From contig JAUHXC010000008.1 of the NCBI GenBank assembly GCA_030427205.1, positions 124,001-188,000 on the forward strand: a stretch of 64,000 nt of DNA. Reading direction: 5' to 3'. The notes below the pieces were generated by a model, which did no database searches, was not told the origin of the DNA, and worked only from the letters and a program-made list of their open reading frames with translations. Below, piece by piece: positions 57,338 through 64,000 of the stretch (positions within the stretch are counted from its first letter, which is position 1; each line of letters begins with the position of its first letter). Origin of the DNA: a bacterium (GTDB lineage: Bacteria > Myxococcota_A > Bradymonadia > UBA7976 > UBA1532). The position numbers and the translations under genes were made by a program.

Positions 57338-58225
57338 CTAGAGCAACGTGTGCGCGCACTTCGCGAAGGGATCGGTCGGCGTCCGGTCAGCCGCCGGCGC
57401 GAAGGCCGACGCGACGCCGAACGTCGAGCGCTCGTCGCGGCTGGCGAAGTCACCGCTGGCCGAGACGTAATAGTCGAAGACGTCTTCGGTGTACTTGTCG
57501 GCGCTGTATGCCTCGTCGAAGGCCTCGCTGACGGCTTCGCTGAGGCCTTCGAAGTAGCCGGCGTCGACCCCGAGCGCCACCGAGCCCATGGTGGTCGCGG
57601 CGCCCAGGCCCAGAGCCGACGAGAGCCCGACCACGCGCCGATAGCCGCGCACCGAAGACCGCGCTGCGCGCCACAGCAGGGCCAGCAGGCGCGCGAGCAG
57701 CACCAGCAGCACCAGCGGAATCATGAGTCCAGCGAGCTGCGAGGCGCCCAGCAGCAGAAACGACGTGATCTCTTCGGGGATGTCGGCCACGCCGAAGATG
57801 TCGATCGGCGTGGTGATCCAGATACCCAGGAGGTATCCGCCCCACAGCCACGCGAGGGGGCGCCAGGGCCGGGCGGCCGGATCACGACGACTGCGCACAC
57901 GGCGCACGAGGCACCAGAGCACGACGGTGATGTCGACGGCCCAGGCGGCGTACAATGCCCGGTCGAACTCGGGCACGATCACGAGCCCGTCGGTATGCTG
58001 CAGGGCCTCGGCGGCGAAGTAGTCGAGCGGGAGCGCGACGACGGCGCTCACGATGAGCCAGAGGGGCAGCGCGACCACGAAGCAGACCAGCAGCGCAAGG
58101 ACCACCCAGAGGGTATGGCCCGGATCGGCGGCGGCGGGGTTGTCGGGTGCTGGCGATCCACTCGACCCGCTCGCGGGCTCTGGTGGTAATTCGAGGGCTT
58201 CGAGTTCGGCGTGCACGTCAGTCAT
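57338..58225 (-). CDS. Inner-membrane protein of unknown function
   Basis: This is 295 residues from the ATG at 58223-58225. An acidic/Pro-rich N-terminus (about 35 residues) is followed by three or four hydrophobic helices (VVLALLVCFVVALPLWLIVSAV; a second near LYAAWAVDITVVLW; a third near LLLGASQLAGLMIPLVLLVLL), a basic stretch (RAARSSVRGYRR), a short helix and an acidic C-terminal about 70 residues with FDYYVSASGDFASRD. It matches no family I recognise. The TAG stop is in frame with, and 48 nt before, the sigma-like gene, so the two probably share a transcript. A role as the sigma factor's membrane regulator is only a suggestion. Confidence 0.6.
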   Translation of the reverse strand: MTDVHAELEALELPPEPASGSSGSPAPDNPAAADPGHTLWVVLALLVCFVVALPLWLIVSAVVALPLDYFAAEALQHTDGLVIVPEFDRALYAAWAVDITVVLWCLVRRVRSRRDPAARPWRPLAWLWGGYLLGIWITTPIDIFGVADIPEEITSFLLLGASQLAGLMIPLVLLVLLARLLALLWRAARSSVRGYRRVVGLSSALGLGAATTMGSVALGVDAGYFEGLSEAVSEAFDEAYSADKYTEDVFDYYVSASGDFASRDERSTFGVASAFAPAADRTPTDPFAKCAHTLL

Positions 58226-58376
58226 CGATCGCTCACTGAATCCTCTGGTCGACCCGCTGCGCGCCATCGGGCCCAATCCCGACGGCGTCGTGGTCGCCGG
58301 TGTAGATGGTCGCCCCGCAGCAGGCACCAGCCAGCCTCTGGGCTTGCCCCCGCTGCCAATATGGGATCACAGCGCT

Positions 58377-59099
58377 TCAGCGGGGCGGCGCCGCGACGAG
58401 CGCTTCCAGAGTGCGTCGCACATCGGCGTCGGTCTCCACCGCGAGCCGCGCCTCGACGAGCGCCATGCTCGGCCCCGCGCCGGCGCGGGTGAGCGCGACC
58501 GCCGCCTTGAAGCGTCGGCTGGCCACCGGATGAGCCAGCGCGCGCTCGATCGCTTCGCGGGCGGCCGGCTCGCTGCGATCAGGCAACGCGGCGAGCGCCG
58601 CCTCGGCCACGGCGGACTCATCCGATGCCACCGCCGCCAGGAGGATCTCGAGGGCGCCCTCACCCGAGTGATGCCCGAGCGCGCGGGCCGCCTCCCAGCC
58701 CAGAACCCCGCCCGCCTGCAGCGTATCGCGCAGCACTGGCAGATCGTCGCGGTCTCCGGCGGGGCCGAGCAGACGCAGCGCCGCGACGGCCCCCTGCCCC
58801 GGCGCGCCGCGGCGGATCAGCGCGTGCAATTCGGGGCGGGCGCGGTCGAGATCGCGGGACAGCGTCACCGCCGCCGCCTCGCGCTCGGCGGCGTCTTCAC
58901 TGCCGAGGCGGGCGATGGCGTCGGCGAGCTTCGGCGCAGGCGCCGGCCGGGCCGGCGCAGGGGGCGGGGCTGACTTCACGGGCTCACTCCGATCGGCGGG
59001 CTGCGCCTGCGTGCCGCTGCTGCACGCTGTCCCGGCGAAGCACGCGGCCGCCAACGCGAGCCGTGACGCCGCCGAGCGTATGACAGCGAGACGCGTCAC
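58377..59099 (-). CDS. HEAT-repeat lipoprotein
   Basis: This is 240 residues. The GTG start (59097-59099) overlaps the stop of the upstream gene as GTGA. A lipoprotein signal (ACFAGTAC, Cys about 26) and a Pro/Ala linker precede five or six HEAT-like helical pairs (for example DAIARLGSEDAAEREAAAVTL, GALEILLAAVASDESAVAEAALAAL and RRFKAAVALTRAGAG). HEAT repeats form protein-binding scaffolds. It is lipid-anchored, probably in the periplasm. The tight overlap suggests it works with the LysM/HEXXGH protein encoded just before. Confidence 0.85.
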   Translation of the reverse strand: MTRLAVIRSAASRLALAAACFAGTACSSGTQAQPADRSEPVKSAPPPAPARPAPAPKLADAIARLGSEDAAEREAAAVTLSRDLDRARPELHALIRRGAPGQGAVAALRLLGPAGDRDDLPVLRDTLQAGGVLGWEAARALGHHSGEGALEILLAAVASDESAVAEAALAALPDRSEPAAREAIERALAHPVASRRFKAAVALTRAGAGPSMALVEARLAVETDADVRRTLEALVAAPPR

Positions 59100-60457
59100 A
59101 GCGCGATCCCGAAGACGGCGCGCACCTGCTCGACGAAGAGCTGGCGAGCCTCGTCGGTCATGTGCGGGCTGCTCTCGACCCGGCGCCACAGCCCGCGCAC
59201 GATGGCATCGGCCACCGTCGGCGAGAAGGCATCGGCGATCCGCTGGAGCTGGCGGGGCACATCCTGAGCCGGCGTATCGGTCGGATTGTCCGGGTGCAGA
59301 TGCTCCTGCTCGCGCAGCTCGGCGAAGACTTCGGTCTCCATGTAGCCATAGGCCGAGAAGATGTGATTGGCGCCGCCGCGGGCGAGCGCCTGCTCGTCGG
59401 CCGGCAGGTTGGCGAGCACCCGGGAGATGATGGCCCAGCCGACCGTATCGCCGTACTCCTGATGACCGCTGAGTTCGTGGGCCACGTTGCCGAAGGTGAC
59501 CGCCGGATCGGTCTCGACCGCCTCGACCCATGCGCGCCCTACGCCCAGCGCGTGCCGACCGTTGTTGAAAGCGAAGGCCCCGAGCTCCTCGCAGACCTGC
59601 GGCTCCCACGCGAAACCGCCGCCATTGGCCGTCGCCTCGTCGAGGATCGCGCGGATGTCGTCGGGCGCGGCGGCCTCGACCGCGGCGACCGCGGCTTCGA
59701 AGCGCGCGGTCCAGGCGCGCTGCTCGTCGGGGGTCAACGACGGCCACCACGTCGCCGTCGCGCCGCCATAGCCGCGCGCGGCGGTCTCCTGCTGGATGAA
59801 GCCACCGATGCTGAGCCCTTCGGCGGCGGCCCGCGTCTCCATCCAGCGCTGCTGGTCCTCGGCGAGCTGGTCGAGGGTCATGCCCGACGCACGCATCATC
59901 TCGAGGGTCTGCAGCATCTCGGCGTTGGCGTCGGCCTCCTCGGCGGTCAGACCGGCGATGAAGGCAGCGTAGTCTTCCTGGGACACCCCGCTGACGACAT
60001 CGAGCTGCCGCTCGGGGTCGTCGGAGAACGCCGCGAGGCCGTCGAGCATCGGCCGCGCGATGCGGGGCACGTCGAGCACCGCGCCCGCGTAGACCAGGCG
60101 GCCACCGTCATGCACGTCGTCGGGGTTGGCGTCGCGCAGGAGGACATACAGCGAGCCGTCACCGTAGATCTCTTCGGCGATGCGCCAGAGGTTGCCGCCC
60201 GGCGGCACCGTATGCGTGCCGCCGCCGAGTTCGAGAAATTGCGGCTCGGCGGGCGCGCCTTCGTCCCGATCTCCGGCGGACGCCGCGGCCTGCCGGGTCG
60301 GGCCGTCGGCCGGCTCGTCGCGTAGCGCCTGGCGGATGTCGTCGCTCTGGCCCCGTCGGGAGGCGGCCGACGCGTGAGGGTCGATCGCGTGCTCATCGGC
60401 GAGCAACGGGCCATCGGCGGCCAGCTGGCTCGCGCTGCGTGAGGTGTATTCCGGCAT
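59096..60457 (-). CDS. LysM protein with a HEXXGH putative zinc-peptidase motif
   Basis: This is 453 residues with no signal peptide or membrane helix. Residues 1-80 are polar and disordered. Residues about 81-131 are a LysM-type domain (HTVPPGGNLWRIAEEIYGDG). Residues about 140-453 are helical and contain HELSGH at 327-332 within TFGNVAHELSGHQEYGD. HEXXGH is the zinc motif of M49 (dipeptidyl-peptidase III) enzymes, but the rest does not look like M49 and no second ligand motif is certain. LysM plus a metal site and a disordered N-terminus also occurs in secreted effectors of contractile injection systems. No such system is in this window. Function unassigned. Confidence 0.6.
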   Translation of the reverse strand: MPEYTSRSASQLAADGPLLADEHAIDPHASAASRRGQSDDIRQALRDEPADGPTRQAAASAGDRDEGAPAEPQFLELGGGTHTVPPGGNLWRIAEEIYGDGSLYVLLRDANPDDVHDGGRLVYAGAVLDVPRIARPMLDGLAAFSDDPERQLDVVSGVSQEDYAAFIAGLTAEEADANAEMLQTLEMMRASGMTLDQLAEDQQRWMETRAAAEGLSIGGFIQQETAARGYGGATATWWPSLTPDEQRAWTARFEAAVAAVEAAAPDDIRAILDEATANGGGFAWEPQVCEELGAFAFNNGRHALGVGRAWVEAVETDPAVTFGNVAHELSGHQEYGDTVGWAIISRVLANLPADEQALARGGANHIFSAYGYMETEVFAELREQEHLHPDNPTDTPAQDVPRQLQRIADAFSPTVADAIVRGLWRRVESSPHMTDEARQLFVEQVRAVFGIAL

Positions 60458-60651
60458 GGCTTCAGGGTAGGCGATCGGCGAGCCCGCCGTCGAGCGCCAC
60501 TGCTCACCGATACTGCCGGCCCATCGAAGCGCGTCGACGGCCGATCCGCGCCCCCTCTCGACGACGCTTTGCGGCCGATACCGCTACTCGGAAGTCCGAC
60601 GCCGCGCTTCTCTGACACCATCACTCGATTCGCGAACCACGGAGCGAGGCG

Positions 60652-61920
60652 TTGGAGCGAGACCCGTATATCGGGCGGATGCTCGGCGACCGGTACCAGC
60701 TGGAGTCCCTGGTGGGCCGCGGCGGTTTCGGGGCCGTCTATCGCGCGCGCCACGTCGCCTTGGATCGAACGGTCGCCGTCAAGCTCAACCTGCACCTGCA
60801 CAAGCGCGAGCTGACCGCGCGCTTCGAGCGCGAGGCGCGGGTGATGGCCCGCCTGCGCCACCCACGGTGCGTGACCCTGCTCGACTACGGCAACGAGGAC
60901 GGCCTGACCTACATGGTCCAGGAGTTCGTCGACGGCACCACCCTGGCTCGGGCGCTGGGCACGCACGCCCGCATGGACATCGCCCGGGCAGCCTCGATCA
61001 TCGACGGCGTGCTCGACGCGCTGACCGCCGCTCACAAGGTCGGCGTCGTGCACCGCGACATCAAGCCGGGCAACATCATGCTCGTGCGCGACGATGACGG
61101 CGAGGACGTGCGAGTCCTCGACTTCGGCATCGCCAAGGTCTTCGACAGCGAGGGCGATCCGACCCAGCTGACCGCGAGCGGGCGTGCGATCGGGACCCCG
61201 TCGTACATGTCGCCCGAGCAGATCAAGGGACGCGAGATCGGGCCGGCGACGGACATCTACTCGACCGGCGTCCTGCTCTTTCACCTGCTCGCCGGGCGCA
61301 AGCCGTTTCGCGGCGAGTCCATCTTCGATGTCTATCGGGCGCACCTCGAAGACAGGCCGCCGACGCGCGAGGCGGGCATCCCCGATCCGCTGGGTTATGT
61401 CATCCTACGGGCGATGGCCAAGGATCCGGCGGATCGCTTCCCCACGGCGACCGACATGCGGGGCGCGCTGTGGTCGGCGCTGCAGGCCGCCGAGCCCACA
61501 GCACGATCGGCGGCGTGGGTCCGAGACACCGTCGAGAGCGCTCCGCCAGCGGCCTGGGTCGGCGTGCGCGATCCGGCCGATTCATCCGATACGTGGCGCC
61601 AGCCATCGAGTTGGTGGCCACGCAGGCTCGCCGTGGCGTGCATCGCGCTGCTGTCGTTCGCGGCGCTGGTGTGGTGGGGGTGGACCGAACAGATGAGGCA
61701 GCCCGCTCGCGCGCGCATCCTGCCGATCGCCGAGCCGAGCGCCCGCCTCGACGCGGTGGCGGACGCGCGACGACGCCATCGACGAAGCCGGCGAGTGCGA
61801 GAGCGGCTGCCCGGCCGACGACGACGCGATCGACCAAGACCGGGACGGCCGGATCGACGAGGTCTACGAGGTCGAGCAGGGCGAGCTGGACGGCTGGCAT
61901 CTGCCCGCGGCGCTCGATAA
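60652..61920 (+). CDS. Transmembrane Ser/Thr protein kinase, out-of-frame tail after residue about 372
   Basis: This starts at a TTG (60652) with GGAG 7 nt upstream; an ATG at 60679 is an alternative. The Hanks kinase is complete: VGRGGFGAVY, K44, HRDIKPGN (134-141), DFG (157-159) and SPE (187-189). A transmembrane helix follows (about 326-344, LAVACIALLSFAALVWW). Up to about 61767 the reading is sensible. Beyond it the frame becomes an Arg-rich run (RRRHRRSRR...) that is clearly the wrong frame, because coding for TSP3 repeats continues in the next frame. The original protein was probably kinase, membrane helix, TSP3 repeats, MYXO-CTERM. As the sequence stands, the product ends at 61920 with about 50 aberrant residues. 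Confidence 0.88.
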   Translation: MERDPYIGRMLGDRYQLESLVGRGGFGAVYRARHVALDRTVAVKLNLHLHKRELTARFEREARVMARLRHPRCVTLLDYGNEDGLTYMVQEFVDGTTLARALGTHARMDIARAASIIDGVLDALTAAHKVGVVHRDIKPGNIMLVRDDDGEDVRVLDFGIAKVFDSEGDPTQLTASGRAIGTPSYMSPEQIKGREIGPATDIYSTGVLLFHLLAGRKPFRGESIFDVYRAHLEDRPPTREAGIPDPLGYVILRAMAKDPADRFPTATDMRGALWSALQAAEPTARSAAWVRDTVESAPPAAWVGVRDPADSSDTWRQPSSWWPRRLAVACIALLSFAALVWWGWTEQMRQPARARILPIAEPSARLDAVADARRRHRRSRRVRERLPGRRRRDRPRPGRPDRRGLRGRAGRAGRLASARGAR

Positions 61921-62728
61921 CTGCCCGCGGGTGGCCAATGGGACCCAGGCCGACTTCGACGGGGACGGCCTGGGCGACGCCTGCGATGACAGCGACGCCG
62001 ATGGCTTCTTGGACGACGTCGACAACTGCCCGGCGATCGCCAATGAAGACCAGGCCGACGCGGACGGCGATGGCATCGGCGATGTCTGCGACGACGACCG
62101 CGACGGCGACGGCATCCCCAACGGGCGCGATGGCTGCCCGGACACCGTCGACAGCGGCGTCGACACCGATGACGATGGCATCGATGACATCTGCGATCCG
62201 GATGACGACGACGACGGGGTCAACGACGTCTTCGACATCTGCCCGCTCGACTTCGACCCCGCTCAGATCGACCTCGATGGCGACGGCGCCGGCGATGTGT
62301 GTGATGCCGACGACGACGGCGATGGCATCGACGATGACATCGATGACTGTCCCCGCCAGCCCAACGGCGAGACCGACAACGACCAGGACGGCCTCGGCGA
62401 CCTGTGCGATACGGACGATGACGACGACGGCGTCGCCGACGAGCGCGACGTCTGCCCGCTCGTCGCGGACCCGGACCAGCACGACATCGACGGCGATGGC
62501 ATCGGCGATGCCTGCGATCCCACCGACGACAGGCCCTTCGAGGTGCGGACGCCCGAAGAGAAGTGCGCGCTGCTCATCGCCGACGAGGCGCCCACCGTCG
62601 AGCGCCTGCGTCACTGCCCGCCGCCCGCCGACGACGGCTGCAGCGTCGCCCCCGGCCGCGGTGGCCATGACGCGCCCTGGGGCTGGCTGCTCCTGACGCT
62701 CGGGCTCCTGCGCCCGCGTCGGTCATAG
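61769..62728 (+). pseudogene. Frameshifted downstream part of the kinase: TSP3 Ca-binding repeats and MYXO-CTERM signal
   Basis: This is about 319 residues in the +1 frame relative to the kinase. The join is at 61768, where removing one base of GCGCGAC gives ...AVADA-DDAIDEAGECESGC. The reading starts with an acidic Cys-bearing segment, then about six TSP3 repeats with paired Cys (for example DNCPAIANEDQADADGDGIGD and DDDDDGVADERDVCP), a Cys-containing linker (EEKCALL) and a MYXO-CTERM end (GCSV..., PWGWLLLTLGLL, RPRRS). It has no start of its own before a GTG at 61931, which would cut the repeats. It is therefore either a broken gene or a sequencing indel. A programmed shift is less likely, as no slippery tract is visible. 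Confidence 0.75.
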
Positions 62729-62895
62729 CGCCTTCGGATCTTCGGGCAGGGCAGCGCACCGCGCCCGATCTCGTCTGGTGGCGACCCGCCCGACGTCGCG
62801 GCGCGCCGCGGCGGCCCGGCAGCGCTTTGCAGCGGGCCGATGTGACGGTAGGGTGTCGCGTTCGCCGGTGCGCCGGCGCCGATCGAGGAGGAGAC

Positions 62896-64000
62896 GTGCT
62901 GGCCCACCTACAGGAATGGCTCGAGCTGCTGGTCCGCTGGTTCCACGTCATCGTCGGGGTCGCCTGGATCGGCACCTCGTTCTACTTCGTCTGGCTCAAC
63001 AACCACCTGCGCCCGCCGCCCGAGCCCGAAGACGACGTCTCGGGCGAGGTCTGGTCGGTGCACGGCGGCCACTTCTACCGGGTCATCCGCTTTCGGGTCG
63101 CGCCGGCCCGGCTGCCCGAGACGCTGCACTGGTTCAAGTGGGAGGCCTACGCCACATGGCTCAGCGGCGCCTCGATGCTGGTGCTGGTCTACTACATGGG
63201 CGCCGACGGCCTGCTGCTCGACGCCGACAGCGGGCTGACGAAGTGGGCCGCCATCGGCGTCGGCGTCGCGTCGCTCGTCGGTGGATGGATCGTCTACGAC
63301 CTGCTGTGCAAGTCGCCGCTGCGCAAGGCGCCGGTGGTGCTCGGCCTGCTCGGCTTCGGGCTCATCACCGGGCTGGCCTTCGCGCTGACCGAGCTGCTCA
63401 GCGCGCGGGCGGCCTACATCCACGTCGGCGCGGTGCTCGGCACGTGCATGGCGGCCAACGTCTTCTTCGTGATCATCCCCAACCAGAAGATCATGGTCGA
63501 CGCGATGACCCGCGGCGAAGAGCCCGACGGCTCGCTGGGCGAGGCGGGCGCGCTGCGGTCGCTGCACAATAACTACATGACGCTGCCCGTGCTGTTCATC
63601 ATGGTCAGCAGCCACTACCCGATGACCTACGGCCACGCCTGGAACTGGGCGATCCTGGCGGGCATCTCGGTCGCCGGCGCGATCGTGCGCCACTGGTTCA
63701 ACCTGCGCGGGCGAGGCCAGCAGAACGTCTGGCTGTGGCCGCTGGCGGCGCTGGCGATCCTGGGGCTGGCGTTCGTCACCCGCCCGGCGACGGTCGAGGC
63801 GGTGGAAGGCGACGTCGACTTCGCGACGGTGATCCACCCCATCGTGCAGAAGCGCTGTACCCCGTGCCACGCGCGGCAGAATACGTGGCCCGGCTTCACA
63901 GCGGCGCAGAAGGGCATCCTGCTCGAGCGGCCCGATGAGATCCGGGCGCAGGCCGAGCAGATCATGAAGAACGCCGTCACCACCCAGTACATGCCGCTGG
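62896..64000 (+). CDS. puuD: PuuD-type membrane urate oxidase (partial, C-terminus off the window)
   Basis: About 368 residues are visible. It starts at a GTG (62896) after GAGGAGGAG. The protein has about seven to nine membrane helices, with the family pattern near the N-terminus (LLVRWFHVIVGVAWIGTSFYFVWL), then VHGGHFYRV and LHWFKWEAYATWLSG. Beyond the last helix is a c-type heme site, CTPCH, near residue 325, part of the PuuD cytochrome c domain. PuuD oxidises urate to 5-hydroxyisourate at the inner membrane and passes electrons to the respiratory chain. Other purine-catabolism genes, if present, lie beyond the edge. The last codon is incomplete. Confidence 0.9.
   Translation, partial: MLAHLQEWLELLVRWFHVIVGVAWIGTSFYFVWLNNHLRPPPEPEDDVSGEVWSVHGGHFYRVIRFRVAPARLPETLHWFKWEAYATWLSGASMLVLVYYMGADGLLLDADSGLTKWAAIGVGVASLVGGWIVYDLLCKSPLRKAPVVLGLLGFGLITGLAFALTELLSARAAYIHVGAVLGTCMAANVFFVIIPNQKIMVDAMTRGEEPDGSLGEAGALRSLHNNYMTLPVLFIMVSSHYPMTYGHAWNWAILAGISVAGAIVRHWFNLRGRGQQNVWLWPLAALAILGLAFVTRPATVEAVEGDVDFATVIHPIVQKRCTPCHARQNTWPGFTAAQKGILLERPDEIRAQAEQIMKNAVTTQYMPL

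Noticed and set aside
58226-58376. Possible RNA gene in the gap between the membrane-protein and HEAT-lipoprotein genes
   Set aside because: No cloverleaf, conserved box or stable hairpin with a tail could be found by eye.
62908-63870. 320-codon minus-strand open frame at the right end
   Set aside because: It lies opposite a plus-strand frame with an excellent ribosome site and an unmistakable PuuD sequence that simply runs off the window.

Overview
The window is very GC-rich and gene-dense. It most likely comes from a member of the Myxococcota (formerly Deltaproteobacteria). The main reason is three MYXO-CTERM-like C-terminal sorting signals (a Cys, a short Gly/Pro linker, a Trp/Leu-rich membrane segment, then an Arg cluster). 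Eukaryote-like Ser/Thr kinases, many lipoproteins, thrombospondin type-3 (TSP3) Ca-binding repeats and OmpA-type proteins support this. The species cannot be named from sequence alone. There are no rRNA or tRNA genes, insertion sequences, CRISPR arrays or prophage modules that I can see. No gap between genes exceeds about 300 bases; the largest is 46777-47075.

Layout from left to right: a partial ferritin-like diiron protein (1-496); a large kinase-ATPase-TPR regulator (672-4007); a coupled pair of M16 peptidase-family proteins (4051-6950); a MepA-like murein endopeptidase with LysM (7067-8059); a three-gene TRAP-type uptake operon (8066-12701); and a YbjN-family protein. Next comes one 21.7-kb gene (13485-35231) encoding about 7,248 residues. 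It reads as Ig/DUF11-like modules, about 4,700 residues of TSP3-like Asp-rich repeats, an internal MYXO-CTERM-like signal, a second signal-like segment, an outer-membrane barrel, TSP3 linkers and an OmpA peptidoglycan-binding domain.

From 35454 to 50200 there are metabolic genes (PLP-dependent deaminase/desulfhydrase-like, extradiol dioxygenase-like plus FAH-family hydrolase, an FAD oxidoreductase, gltX). This stretch also holds a putative DNA-binding protein, a calcineurin-like phosphoesterase fused to three peptidoglycan-binding domains, a sigma-54 activator divergent from an OmpA protein, a single-domain response regulator, and a ferredoxin overlapping a Cys-rich lipoprotein gene.

From 50219 to 55486 is a cell-envelope cluster: a beta-barrel-like protein divergent from a three-gene overlapping set (MYXO-CTERM surface protein, lipoprotein, barrel-like protein). 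From 55508 to 58225 a minus-strand set holds a clear prokaryotic viperin (antiviral radical SAM enzyme) whose 3' end overlaps a DUF2325-like gene. A sigma-70-like protein and a membrane protein lie upstream of it.

The right end has a HEAT-repeat lipoprotein coupled to a LysM/HEXXGH protein, a Ser/Thr kinase whose predicted extracytoplasmic TSP3/MYXO-CTERM half lies in another frame (apparent 1-nt frameshift near 61768), and the start of a PuuD-type membrane urate oxidase that runs off the window. The two strongest items for follow-up are the viperin-DUF2325 pair and the giant fused surface/OmpA protein.
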